A stretch of 64,000 nt of DNA. Origin: Evernia prunastri. Lineage: Eukaryota > Ascomycota > Lecanoromycetes > Lecanorales > Parmeliaceae. The stretch is taken from assembly GCA_003184365.1 (NCBI GenBank), contig NKYR01000067.1, positions 62,001-126,000 on the forward strand, written 5' to 3'. Position numbers and translations under genes: made by a program. The notes beneath the pieces are model-generated. The model saw only the letters and a list, made by a program, of their open reading frames with translations, did no database searches and was not told where the DNA came from. The first letter of the stretch is position 1. Each line of letters begins with the position of its first letter. Of the stretch, positions 32,513 through 45,300 are shown piece after piece.

Positions 32513-35500
32513 CTATTTGGTGGGCGAAGGCGAAGTTGCAGGCAAGCTTGAGTTTTCAATGGCAGCTTCGGCAGCAGCAGTACTAGGCCTGGGTGTAGCA
32601 TCCATATCCACGACCTTGACTGCATCTCCTTTTGCTTCTAGGGAGAAAAGTTCTGGTGGTTCGATCGTGGCGTGATCGTGGCTTGGAACATCAGGCATAT
32701 CGACATCAGGGTTTGATGTGACACTCGGCACAGCAGTCGGCTCATCCGCGCTACCAGAAGCGACGCTTCCGCGACTGTCTGTCCTCATCATCTCGATGCC
32801 GAGCTTCGAGCCACGGGGTTTGCCCTGCGGGCTCCTCGCGCGTGAGGGAAGCCACAGCTCTTCGTCTTCGTCGTCGCCGAAGTCGGCGTTCTTCTCTAGC
32901 GTCTCGCGCTTGATCTTAACGGCTTCGACAGAGTGTTTGTTGCGCGAAGTTCGTAGATCCAGAGAGGGAGGTGCGGAGTTTTGGTGAATCAAATGCGGAA
33001 GACCAGGGTGGATAAAATCAAGGTTCGGCGGCGACATATCTTCGGAAATTCCCAGGCCAGTACTCGAAGGCCAATCATCTGATGGCCGACCGACGACGAC
33101 AGGTAGATCTTCGGTGTTTGTTGAGTCAGTGTCACCGAAAAAACTAGAGCCGATCGAATGTTCACGGCTTGACCGCTTGTACAACCCATTGCCATGCGCA
33201 AAGGGCCCAGAAGACTGCGAGCTCGGACTGTCTTCTACATTTCGAGATTCTTTACGAAGCCCAGAAGGAATGATTTGTTGTTGCTGGCTTTGCTGCTGCT
33301 GTGGATTGTAGCCAGGTGGTGGAGGCTTCCACGCACATAGATTGCACAGAGCTTCGGTGAGCTTCTCCACGGTCGGAGGCTTCTCTATTAACGAGTCGAA
33401 GTGATGGGTTTGCGGCAGTTCTTTCAGATATCCAGTCACAGCAATGATTGGTGTCTGGGTATTGGCGCTCTTGGTGTCCCTGATCATTCGGGCGACGTCC
33501 GCTCCGTTGATCTGGGGAAGCTTGAATTCCATCATGATAATGTCGAATTGTACTTCGCTCATTGCATAGCGTACAGCTTCTGGGCCATTGGTGACAGTAA
33601 TGGTGCGACACCTGAGCTTCTCGAGCAATCTCTCCATGACCAATTTGGAGATGGGGTGATCCTCGCAGATGAGAACATCCAGAGGACGAAAGGACGGGCC
33701 ATCCGCGAACATGACTTGAGACATCCTCCGCGAGCTTTGCCTTCTTCGTTGAACGCGAAGAAGAGCTTTCGCACGAGGATCCTCATTGTCAGAGGATGAG
33801 GGAGAAATGTCGAAAACTTGACTTTGGCGTTTGTGATGAGTGAAAGGCTTGTTGGGAAGAGGAAGGTCCGCTTCTTGAGAGCCTACGGTTTGGGATCTGG
33901 CCCGTGATGGTATGTGCATGCTATGTGGACGAGGCGTTATAGTTGACCTATCAGGTGAAGTTATCTGCATTCCTATGGAGTTACGATTCGATTTGATAGG
34001 AGAGGAGGTGGCAGACGCTGCAGAAGCAGCGGATGTTCCAGTCGGCAGTCTAGGAGCATCGAAGTATTGGCCTGGTTGCAATGAACTATTGGACTGATGA
34101 GATAGGGTTGAGGAGGGGCTAGAGGTCTTCCTGCGCTCATGGTTCTGACCAGTAGAGAATTGCACAAGAAGCGGGGAGGATGGTTGGGAGGCGCGACTGG
34201 GTGAAGCAGCAGACTGAGCGAGATTCGACGGTGATGCGGGCCTGGCGCCTTTGTTCGTTGAACGTGCTCGTTTCAATGGCATAGGTAAAAGCGGGCTACC
34301 CTCTAAAGAAGGCACTGCAGAAGCAGCACCTGGGGATTGGATTGAAGTAGGGTTTCTGGGCTGTCTTTGCGTTGATTCTGCAAGTAGCTTTTGGAGCACA
34401 TCTTGGTTGGCTTTTTCGAGAACGGGAAGATTCTTAAAAGCAAAGTTGCCGAAGTCATCCGTCGCCACGGGCTCGCTAAGTCTTCTGCTACGGCCATCCC
34501 TAACATGGGCAGGTATGTGAAGCGGCATCAGACCTCGCTTCAACGAGTTGACTTGGTTCCTGACGCGTGAAAGGGCGTCATGAGGCCTGTCAGGATAATC
34601 TGCAGCCCCTGGAGTGAGAACCGGCGAGGTCCCTTGAGCTTCCATTTCTTCTGCGAACGTCTGTAGAGTAGCACCCCGGGCATCGAAGTACTCAGTGTCC
34701 TCTGGATTTTCCGGAGCCGGAATGAATTGAGCCTCATCTTCAAGCAACGTCTCCCATTTTGTTCCATTGAACCATGGATGCTGACGGATTTCTTCCCCAC
34801 CCGAAGAATATATCTCCGCCATGTTCGCACCAAGACGATCTTTTGACTCGATGGTCATGAATTTAATCATGAGATCTTTGGCTTCTGCTGACACCGAATC
34901 GTCTTCCTCTTCAGCCCAATCGATCTTACGCGCAAGGATGTTCTCAAAAACTATCTCGGGAGTTTCGCCATGGAATGGAGGGTAACCGTATAAGAACTCA
35001 AACATGATGCATCCTAGAGACCACCAATCACTCATTTCATCCTGGCCTAGTCCATTGATGGTCTCTGGCGCGAGATAATCTGGAGTCCCCACGAATCTTC
35101 GATTCTGGTCTTCCGGGTCGAACAAGGCCATTGGAGGAGGCGGCATGCTGTTCTGTGGTGGAGTCTCAGGTTGGCCAGCGCTGACATTGCTAATGGTAGG
35201 CCGAAGCGCGTATGGATCTGGAGAACCTTCACCTTCGCTGTGGGTCTCCTCTTCGATTGGAGCGCCCCGCTGGGAGGTCTCATCGTTTAGAGAGAAGTTT
35301 CGAAATATCGCGTTGAAAGTGTCACTGTTACCACTGTCGCTTCGATACCCTGACTTCCTCCTCGAGTGCTCTCTTCCGAGGACGGTATCGCGATTCAGAC
35401 TGAAGTAAGATGGCTGTCCAACGGACCCGGCTAAGTCGGGCGTCATTACTGGCGTTGACTGAGGCGAGTAGCCACCTTGCAGATCGAACGATGCAGATCG

Positions 35501-38288
35501 AGATGAAGTCATCGAAGTGGCGCGTGCAAAGGGTCCATATTTAAGCAAATCTGGTGTAGACTGGTTGGGACTCTTGAGTGCTCGCTTCTGGCGACCGATA
35601 AGCCCCATCCGCGACAAACCGAAATCTGTAAGTTTGAGATGCCCTTTCTGATCAATAAGAAGATTGTCAGGCTTCAGATCACGATGAACAATACCGCGGC
35701 TGTGCAGATGCTCAATGCCTAGCACCACCTCTGCCATATACTTTTTAGCCCAGTCTTCCGGCAGACCACCAAGCACTTTGACCAAAGCTGCGCAATCACC
35801 ACCGTTCAGATATTCCATCACAAGAAACAGGTAGTCTTTACTTGAGAAAGTCCAGTAGAGCTTAGCTACGAACTCGCTTTCGCCCTGCCACATCATTATG
35901 GCCCGCTCCGCTTTAACGTTAGTTACTTGGTTCTTCGCAACCATGTCTGCCTTTCTCAAGACTTTGATTGCAAAATAATCGCCCGTGGACTTCTTTTTTG
36001 AAAGATACACGCTACCAAAGGCACCTTTGCTGATTGGTTTGATGATTTCGAAATCTTTAATAGATGTTGGCACAGCTCGCGCCGGTGGCTGGCTAAGCCC
36101 TGCAAGCTTTGGAGAGACGGGAGGTTTTGTGAAATCGGCCGCTGACGACGCCGCCGAGGACTGTCGTCGATGTCGATGCGCATGAACGACTGGCGAGGAC
36201 ATCTCGGTGCTCGAAAGTGGGGGAGATGTCACAGGGGAAGGCAGTGAAGGCACAGACTCTTCAGCTAATGGAAGCCGGGGCTTCGGAATCCTCAACGGCG
36301 ACGATGGCGGAGGCATTCGTGCCGGAGAAGGTTGCCGATGTGGGGATGGCATCACAGGCAGTTTGAGACTTCTGCGTTTCCTGTCGCCTGAACTTGCTGA
36401 TCTCGCCAAAGCAAGATCTGAGCTGGGCGATTGAGCTCGCCTGCTCCCCACAAGCATCGAATGAGATGTATTGCTATCGCTATCTCCAGCGTCGCTTCCC
36501 AAATGCAAAGAGACACGCTTGCTGATAGAATCTGACCTGCCGAGCAACGAGATGCTGTTCTTGTGGGATCGTGGCGTTGGGCATTCCACAGGACTGCTGG
36601 ATCGGGACGATGCTGCTACGGACGAGGACGGTCTCCGTTCGAATTGCGATGCCACCGATGGGTCGGAGGCATTCCTTAGAGCGGAAGCCATGGACGAAGA
36701 CCCATCATATGCTCTCATAGGGAACGAAGATTCGTGCGCAGCTGGTGTTGGTGCCTCTTCCTCGTCCTCTTCCTCGGACGAATCACTCAGTTGACCTTCC
36801 TTGATTTTCTTTGCCTTCTGCATCGCAGCGTCAATGCAGTCAAGGACAAGCGAATTGAACTCCACGCGAATCCGCTCCGTATATTCGATGATCTCTCGAT
36901 GGCGTAGGACAGCCTCCACTTTAGCCCGGGCAAGCTTCTCCGTATCTGCAGTCAGGGCGGCGAGACCTTGCTCATGCTCTAAGGTACTAGCACTAGGACT
37001 CGACCATTGCAAAATCTGTGAGATTAATGATTCTGAATGAGGGGACTGAGTCCTAATATCTCCATCGGCATCTGCTTGAGTTTCGTTTTGCTTGATGGCT
37101 GGCGTATTGATAGCCATGGCGGTATCGCACAGATCAATGATTAGCTCCGCAACTCGGTATAGTGGACGGCGAACAGTGAAAGACTTTACGCGAACGTGAC
37201 CGTGGCCCAAACCGGAAGTGGATGAATCGCGTGATCGTGATGGCACAGCAGGAGACGCTCTGCCGGAGTCTGTCCCTGACGAAGAAGGTGAAGGCCCAAT
37301 AGGTAGGCCTTTGTATTCGGGCGGTGTAGCATGTGGACCTCCTTCCCCAGGGACCGATCGGCTTTGGCGTGTTTCAGGATCGAGTGCGTCCAAGACTTTG
37401 ACGATGGCCGGCCGATGGGCTGCAAGAGCATCTTGAGCGAGTGTGACCGCTTCTTCTGCACGATATTCCTGAGTACAGCCTTCCGAGTGTTTCTCAAACC
37501 ACCAAGGCGTTATCTGACGCTCGCAGATCCGGCATAGAACGGGAAGAGGGGGTGGGTGGTTTTCTGGATCGTTTGCTCCTGATTCTGCCAGGCTCGTCAG
37601 GTAATGGGCCAGGATCTCAGCTCCGAGACCGAGTGACTCTACGAGAAGCTCTGGGAGGTCGATGGTAATTTCTCTTGGCGGATTGGAGGGACGCAGCATC
37701 CACATGGTCTATTTTAAGATTAGTTTAGATTCAAAGGACGAATTATATCCTCTGTCATCTTACATGACCATCCCCCTCGGCTGATCTGTCGTAGACCATA
37801 ATTCCCTGACCCTCCAGATTCAACACCTGCTCCTCGTCTTCTGCGTCTTCGGCGGCGTCATCTCCATCCGACAACTCTTCGTCCTTCTCAACCTTTTGCT
37901 TTAGCACCGAAAAAGGCCCCTTCTTCACTTGAAACCGTATGACTCGACTCTTTGAATCATCCTCCTTCATTGACTGGACAGCGTTGGCAAAGCCGTCTCT
38001 ATTCGATAGCAAGATATCCGCAATAGACTTGTTCTTGACCGATTCAACAGGCGTGCCCACAACGTCCTTCCAGGAAGAGCTAACCCAGCGTATCGCCCCA
38101 TCCAGTCCAAGGTCGAGTATGACATTGAGAGATTGCTCTGCTGCTACTTTGAGATCTTCACGCTCACTTCTCATGTCCATGCTATGTGTGCGTTCCATGG
38201 GCACCCGCTCCTTCGTACTTTCCTCCCGCAGAGCTGTGACTGCGGGTGGAGCGAGCGATAGCTGTCTGGTGTCCTCGTCTGTGGGCAT
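32513..38288 (-). CDS. RIM15: Protein kinase Rim15 (PAS, kinase, receiver-like domain)
   Basis: Two exons on the minus strand (38288-37764 and 37708-32513) with a 55-nt intron (GTAAGA donor, CTAAC-type branch, AATAG acceptor) give 1906 residues. In order: a PAS-like domain (about 50-120, LDGAIRWVSSSWKDVVG), a C2HC zinc motif near 233 (CRICERQITPWWFEKHSEGC), a long Ser-rich linker, and an AGC kinase from about 727 (ISKGAFGSVYLSKKK, HRDLKPDN near 848, DFG near 870). The kinase is split by an insert of roughly 170 residues before GTPDYLAPE near 1048. A receiver domain starts near 1520 (LDVLICEDHPISK). Its usual phosphoacceptor Asp is Glu in FDIIMMEFKLPQINGADVA. Rim15 acts below TORC1, PKA and Sch9 to drive quiescence and stress programmes through endosulfines. 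Confidence 0.95.
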
Positions 38289-40004
38289 CTTGTACCGTGC
38301 CAGTGGGTTTGAAGGCCAACTGCCTTAAGAGCCCCGGAGGGCTTGTTTGTTGATACTCCAGGGCTCGTCACGTTAACGAAGATACTGGTTGAGCATGTTG
38401 GCAGCAGAAGCCGTCGGATTTGCTGGGCAGCGTTTTGGCGTTTCTCTTGTCGAAGGTGGGCTGTGAGAAATTTCTTTGAGGCACGGATGGGCACATGAAA
38501 GAGGACACGCTCTCCTCGGCGCCAATGGCTCAACGTTGGTCTTTGTATGTCATGGCTGAACACCTTGGTGAACAATAAGGGGTTATTTGCCCATGAAAGG
38601 ATGTTATGGAAGAAAGATTGGCTTGGGGTAAGTGTTGGGTGTGGGTGTAGAGTAAGTATTATTGTCTAATAAAAGTGAGCGTTCGCTTGGGAAGAAAAAT
38701 AAAAGCGCGGGCTTTGCTTGGCTTTGGTCAGTTGGTAGAGCTACAACTAGTTTGAAAAGTTTAAATTTGAGGTCTCCATCCATGTTAAGTATGAGATGGT
38801 GTACGTACTTTACCTTACTTCGCTTACATTTACATTTACGCATCATAATGTTCTTGACGCATTCCAGTGTGTGTGTCAATCATTTCTATAAGGATTCCGT
38901 CCACGTCAAAGGATTCGCGTATAATTATATACAAAGCATCCAAAAAGCGACACGCTGGTTGTTGTCCTGCAATTCGTCATGCATTCTTTCGAGTACCTGT
39001 ACGGAGTACCAAGGGTCTCAAACCGCCCAGGAACAAGGTAGAGTACCTACCTTACGGAGTAACCGTACTGTTAAAGTAATCATCCCACACGAACTCCCCC
39101 CCCCCGCCTTTCGTCATTGTAATACCTATCTATTCTTACTTTACTCGGCCTTCAGAATCTCCGAATCCGCCTTATGCTTGGACCATCATCCTTCCTTCCT
39201 CCAAATGAATAAATAAATTAGAGTAAGGAGTATGGATCATATTTATCACACGGCTTCCTATTAATTTTCATCACAACATGACACCGAGGCCAGCGCATCC
39301 AGAACGTCAAGTGACTCCCTCGAACACCAACTAACTGTTGGCATCCCAGCGGAACCAAAGAAAATAGGTAGCAAGCGCTTGGAAAGTATCAGAAGTACGG
39401 CAAAGGTTCTCACACGAAGCCGTGGACCATCCGGCACTACTGCACCACCATCTGCAGGGAGAGTCTCCGGTTATGTGGGGTAAAAAGGGTAAATAATAAA
39501 ATCGACTTTTGCTCTCTACGGCTTCAAATCGTCCAGACATAAGAACCCAAAGGTCGCCGTCGCTGGTCGAGCAAGTGGCAAATTAACCGAGGCTGAGGAA
39601 AAAGGGACGTGCTCGAAAAAGCCGGCGTGAGTAGTATCGAATCCATACGGGCAGTCTCTGGGATTCGATACATCTCCTTTGTTCTAAATGTCCAGCTTCC
39701 AGCTTCTCAATCCAATGGCGGATGGGAATTTAAATAGGCGGACGAAGTACCATGGAAACGTAAGTAACGTGCCGCCGCTCTCTCCCGTCGTGATGCCCTT
39801 CGTCTCCACATTTTTTTTCTTAAAGTCTTGACCGAAAAGCCATGTCATTCTACCCGCAAAAGTTAGGAGCATAGATTTATACATCTGTTGCTAAACAGAT
39901 CAATTAGCATGACTCAGGAGCCTTGCAACCCATCGCTAGACCACCCAGTACATCCATTGAACACTATTGGTACAGCAAGTCATACTCCTTTTCGTCTCCC
40001 GTTG
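38289..40004. other. Intergenic region RIM15 to ERG26
   Basis: About 1.7 kb upstream of RIM15 and downstream of ERG26. It carries a tRNA-like D-arm/A-box string (GGTCAGTTGGTAGAGC, 38728-38743) without a B box, several TACCT/AGGTA strings (39020-39065), and a poly-C run near 39098-39108. No gene is supported. Confidence 0.5.
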
Positions 40005-41129
40005 CTATTGCACCTTCTTCTCAAGCCCATCCACCGCATCCCGATCCTGGAACCACTTCACCGTTCTCACTATTGCCTCCTCCATCCCCCACCTCGGCTG
40101 ATATCCCAACAACTTCCTCGCCTTGTCCACGCAATAGAATCTTGTCATGCAACTGAATTGCACCTTCTGCCTCGTCAAATTTGGCGTCCTGCCCCCAGCA
40201 AACCAGAACAACCATTCAACGATCGTCGACAGCTGCAAGCCCAGCCCTTTGTCAATAACCCAGACCTGCTCCGGACTCGTTTTGTCGCCTGCAGCTGTCC
40301 ACACCATGCGGGCAAAATCCCAGAAGTAGATAGGTTGTGCGTTAGTGATGAGGAAGGCTTCTCCATCTACCCTTTCGTGATCCAGCGGTGATGTAGTGAC
40401 GGCATGCGTGTTCATCAGTGCCACTGCAGTCAATATATGCGCGTATGCCACGTTCCCAACATATGTGAAATCGAAGAGGTTCTCGTTAGCCCCGAGCTGG
40501 AACCTCGTCTGCCCCTTCTGATACGCCAGCAGGAGATTAGGTGTCAACTGCATATCCCCCTCCCCAAAGATCCCCGCAGGTCGTATCGCAGCGGTGAGCA
40601 TGTCCCCATGCTTCCGGTTCGCAGCAAGGACCAACTCCTCCGCCATGCCTTTAGTTTCCGAGTATGCGTCCTTCTGCTTCGGTGCGCGTAGAACAGGCCA
40701 TCGCTCGTCCGCGTTGATGAGGTCGCTGCGCCCATCGTGAATCGCGGACGCACTCGACGTATATACGAAAGCTTTCACACAGCCAACCTTCCCCGCTTCC
40801 TCGACTAAAGTCCTGGTCCCTCCAACATTGACCTTATGGTAGAGAGCCTTCGCCCCCCTTTTCTGCGCCGCGCTGGCATCGTCCTGCATGGCCGTCGGCG
40901 AGGCGGTGTGTATGATGATCTGAGGTCTGACTCTCTCAAACACGGAGCGGACGGCTTCGGGGAATGTGATGTCGGCATCGTAGTAGGAGGCGCCTGGGAG
41001 GCGGTTGTTTGTGGTCCGGAGATCGAGAACGGAGACTTTGGAAGTGGAAGGTTCCAGGAGCTGCGACACGATGTGGCGGCCTAGAAATCCGCAGCCCCCA
41101 ACGACGAGGACTGAGCTGGGATTGGGCAT
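40005..41129 (-). CDS. ERG26: Sterol-4-alpha-carboxylate 3-dehydrogenase Erg26
   Basis: A 374-residue intronless frame starts at the ATG of 41129-41127, chosen because it lies just ahead of the Rossmann fold (SVLVVGGCGFLGRHIV) and the in-frame extension upstream looks untranslated. The catalytic pair is in DAYSETKGMAEELVL (Tyr and Lys of YxxxK). Further 3-beta-HSD family features are NVGGTRTLVEEAG, FVYTSSASAIHDG, AIRPAGIFGEGD and FDFTYVGNVAYAHI. Erg26 oxidatively decarboxylates 4-carboxysterols at the ER with Erg25 and Erg27 during C4 demethylation of ergosterol precursors. Another 3-beta-HSD family member is possible but less likely given the close overall resemblance. Confidence 0.9.
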   Translation of the reverse strand: MPNPSSVLVVGGCGFLGRHIVSQLLEPSTSKVSVLDLRTTNNRLPGASYYDADITFPEAVRSVFERVRPQIIIHTASPTAMQDDASAAQKRGAKALYHKVNVGGTRTLVEEAGKVGCVKAFVYTSSASAIHDGRSDLINADERWPVLRAPKQKDAYSETKGMAEELVLAANRKHGDMLTAAIRPAGIFGEGDMQLTPNLLLAYQKGQTRFQLGANENLFDFTYVGNVAYAHILTAVALMNTHAVTTSPLDHERVDGEAFLITNAQPIYFWDFARMVWTAAGDKTSPEQVWVIDKGLGLQLSTIVEWLFWFAGGRTPNLTRQKVQFSCMTRFYCVDKARKLLGYQPRWGMEEAIVRTVKWFQDRDAVDGLEKKVQ

Positions 41130-42360
41130 AGTGGCCAATGGCTCAGAAAGGTTGGGGAGGGAGGGTATGGGAGGCGGGTGTGGTTCCTTATGATTGATGT
41201 TCCGTAGGGCTGGGTGGTAGACGCGTAGGCGAGCTCGCTCGGCGTGGTAGCAAAAAAATACAAATATCGGTGCCTCCGCTGCCCGCAATAATCTCACATG
41301 AAAAAGCAGAAGGAAAATATATATACTCTACCACTCAAGTGAAGCAAGCTCTCCTTGCGAATCAGCTTTTATTCGACGTAAAGTTGAGCAAATCCACTCC
41401 GCTAGACTGCACTGTCCTCTATAGCTTGCCAGCGATTATTGTAGAGAAAGCTTCCCTCAATTGATTGTGGTATTTTGGGCCACTTTTGATACAGTATCAT
41501 GGCTTACAGCAAGGGTATCTCTTGAATCGTCACGCAGTGAGTGAGAAAAGAGTCCCCCGCTTCCACTCCACCGCACGGCCGAAAGCAACGCACAAGATGC
41601 AAAGCAACTGCCATGGGATTTCTCTGTCCCTACTTTCCCTACACACCCATTTCACAGCTCATAGCCTCATTCCTTTCCCATGCACAAGTACGTTCCTTTG
41701 CCGTGAAGACAGCCTTAGTGGGTCATGCAAGAGTTCAGTTCTCCGAAGTAGAAGGCCAAGAGTGAGGTAGCGTGGGTGACACAATTGAAATGATTTTCTC
41801 TCGTCTGAGTACATCGCTCACTTACGAGGATGAGTGTGTATTCCTTCCCCTTTAATGATCTGACTCCTGAAGGTGTAGAAACTGTACCTTGTAGACTGGA
41901 CATTGTCAGCATCTCTTCAAGACTGCTTTCCTTCACTATATCACTAGTCTCTTCGGTTATACATAGGTACATGCGGAGAACTGTATAACAAGCTCTCTTA
42001 TCACTCATTAAGAATAAGGATTTGGCGGGTTCGATTTTCTCTACCTTGCAGTGTGCCTGATCGGCTTCCTGTTTAGAGCTCAAGAATCCTGCCCGCTGAA
42101 CCAAGTTTCGGGAAAGGAGGCAGCCGAAGCGGTATGGATACTTGAGCATCGAGCAATAGCGGCATCAGCTAGTGAATATACGCGCTCTTGACATTCTCCC
42201 GGAAAAATCCATCAAAATAGAGGTGGAAGTAGAGGAATTGAACTTTAGCATCTCTGGACGAACATACATATGCCACGAAACGAAGGTCTATATCCGGGGT
42301 ATCATCGTAAATGCAAAAAACGCTCTCCAAACAAATGAAAAAATCTTTACGCCTATTATT
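41130..42360. other. Intergenic region ERG26 to kinesin-3
   Basis: About 1.2 kb. A 144-codon minus frame (41715-42149) has no domain-like features and is not called. The region should hold the ERG26 promoter and the kinesin 3' end. Confidence 0.5.
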
Positions 42361-45300
42361 TTACGGCTCATCGATGAATCCCTCATCGATTGCGAGTACC
42401 CACCGTCCCTTCTCCTCTTCACTTCTGGCTGCAAACAGCCAACTCCCGCCCCTCGCATACACAGCCCAGACATTCTTCCTGCCATGCCCTCCTCTGGTCC
42501 CTTCCTCCTCATTTAGTAAGCGCTGGATTGGGGGATCGACATCAATTCGGGCGTTCCTAAGATTTATGGTAGCGGTTTCGTTGCCCGAAGGCACGGCGTA
42601 GAGGTGCAGATACGGAGGACGGAGTTCAGCGAAATGACGTGTCCACGCATGGGAGGTGGGGTTGGGGGTGAGCAGGAAGGAGGATTTGAGGAGAACAGGA
42701 TTCTTGGGGTGACGGTGGATGGTCGCCGTTAAAGGCGGAGGATCATTTTTGGGTCGGGGTTGAGGCTGGATCGAGGCAGAGACGCCGGAGTTGTCGGCTG
42801 AAGACAGGACGAGGGAGGGCGTTTGGTTCGAGGTGAAGGTCCAAAGCTCGAGGCACCTTTGCATAAGTCTTTTTTGGATGGGCGTGAGCTCATTGGAGTT
42901 TGGTGGGGAAGGCAGAGGACTTCGATGGCGACGCAGAAAGACCTTGGTGGCTTCCACTTCTGCTATCCATTTTCTCATTTGCTGTGAGCGGATATAGTCG
43001 CGAAGAAGACCTACTCCCCTTGGCTTCCAATTAGTGAGGTCTTCCTCTCCTTTGACGTAGGTCTGCTGGCTATCCATCCTCCAAATGTCTGACGCACACT
43101 TGGCAGAGGCTGGTTTGATCGAGACGGAAAAGATACCAGCCGTATAGTGTATAACCCTGGTAGTCTTCCATAGTTGTTTGAACATCGATTGGGGTCGAAG
43201 CCAGGATCGAGGCCGAATTTGTAGGTTCTCTTCCAGCGTGAAGGTCATAGGCTGGTGGACTCGCGAGGATGATATATCGACCGAAATTGACATCTGCACA
43301 CTGTGTCTATCTGCGGTAGCTCGATCAAGAAGCGAGGAGCCATGGAGACTGGAATCCCACTGTCCGGTCAACGTGAACTCCTTGACACCGTTCGCATCTT
43401 CCACAATGGCAGGTTCCTTAACAAGCCTCAGCGGGAGCTGACGACCCGAATCGCTTCGACCGAGGCTAGAAGAATCTTGATCGATGAGTTGCAAGCTCCC
43501 TACACGTAGCGACTTGACTTCTTTCCACTGCAACGACTCGCTTGAGGAGCACGTCAGGTTAATCATGATCCGTCTCTGCAAGCCTTGATGTAGTTGATAT
43601 ACTCCCGGATCCAGGTTACTGTGCTGCTCGATCTCAACCGGTAGATATTCGCCCGTCTCAGATAATTCCAATATTTTGATTTTCGCGTACACATCGTGCT
43701 CTTCTTGCATCCAAAACTCAGATTCGGGTAACCTCGCCGTTTGAGCATGGCCATTTAGAGACACCTCCTCACCTGTCTCTCGGATCTCATCCCAGCTCAG
43801 AAGCCTGTCTAGATGCATGGCGGATACCTTTGCGTATATGGCCACACGTAGAGTCGCACTAGGAGGAGCACTCCGTGGTACACTCATGCTGTGAACGCTT
43901 TCGAAACGAATGGGATCTTCATCAAAATTTTCGATCATCTGCGTAGTTGTCGCGCCTCCCTCTTCACTAATGCCCGGTATGAACATCTGGCCATGAAGTT
44001 GGGTACCTTCCCGCTCTGCGAAGCCTACCATCTCGTGCATTACAACGTTAAACTTGAGCATCTTCGGAGGAGCTTGTGCTGCGGACGGCTCTAGTGACAG
44101 CTTTATCCTGCCGATCGCTTCGAGGGTGTAGGTGGAATAGACTTCGATAGCATAGTCTTGAACTCGAGCTTCGAAAACGGCAGTCAAAGGGACATTGGCC
44201 TCACCGATGAGAGAAAACTGAGGAAGACAAGTTTCGACGAAGGTGTTCTCGAGCCGGAAATGTTGCAGATAGTCTGGCCTATCAAGATACTGGTGCATCT
44301 GCCTCATGATACGGACGCGTTGCTCCAATTTCTCCAGAGACCATAGATGTATGACTGTGTTTTTGCAATCAATTACTCGCACGGCAACGCAAGGTTTGAC
44401 GGCGCCTTCCAGTGAAGGATCCTCATCACCGGAAATCCCACTTAAGACCAGATCATAAGAGGAGCATGTATCCTGTCCTTCTCCAACGATGGTAAATTGA
44501 AAGACGACATTCTTGTCCATCACCTGGCTCATGATTTGTGCTTCTTTCAAGGTCGCTGCATGTCGGAGGATCGCCTCTGCGAGGCGCACGTGCCCAATTT
44601 GCCGCCATCGTGCTAGGCTGTCTCTGACGATGGCTTTTTCCTCGTCTGCAAGTTCAGTGAAACCATCTTGGGTAATCCTTGGCTTTCTTGGCGAAGGAGA
44701 ATTCGAAGCCTCTCGCAGTTCTTTGGCAAGCGTCTCTTTTTGCTGCTGGAGCTGACGTATGTACTCTTCTTTTGCGGCTTCGAGAGCATGTTCCATACGT
44801 TCCTTCTCGGCTCTCAATTCTTCGACATCCTGGGTAGAAGCAGTCTCAGCCACTCTCAGTTTCTCTTCAAATTCTTCTTTCTGCTTGTCTAATTGGCTAC
44901 GCATGTCGTCTCTGATCAGCTCTAGTCTGCCATCGTCTGACTCAGTTGTTTCTACGCCGTCCTGTTGGGGAGTGCTCGGCAGCGTCAGAGCAGTATCAAG
45001 GGAAAAGTTGTCGAGCGTCCCATTTGACATATACTTTTCCCTAAATGGGTACGAGCTGACGGACTCAGAATCTTCTTCTTCTCCACCGAACAATCGAGAT
45101 TCGGGACGGCCTTTGCGAACAGCTCGAGCACGTTGTACATCGTCAAACAAGGCATCCAGCTCATCGTCGGTCAAATGTGTGATCTTCTGATCAGCCCCCA
45201 GGATAGCGCTCGCAGCCTCGCGGCGCGCGTAAGACCAGTCCGAGTCTCTCCCGCTTCTAGAAGGCATTGGAGACTCTGGCCTACTTCCATCGATGTCACT

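Noticed and set aside
39888..40391. 167-codon plus-strand frame
   Set aside because: Mostly antisense to the 3' end of ERG26, rich in Pro/His/Leu as expected for a shadow frame.
41715..42149. 144-codon minus-strand frame between ERG26 and kinesin-3
   Set aside because: No motif, no hydrophobic or repeat pattern, and no similarity recognised; likely chance.
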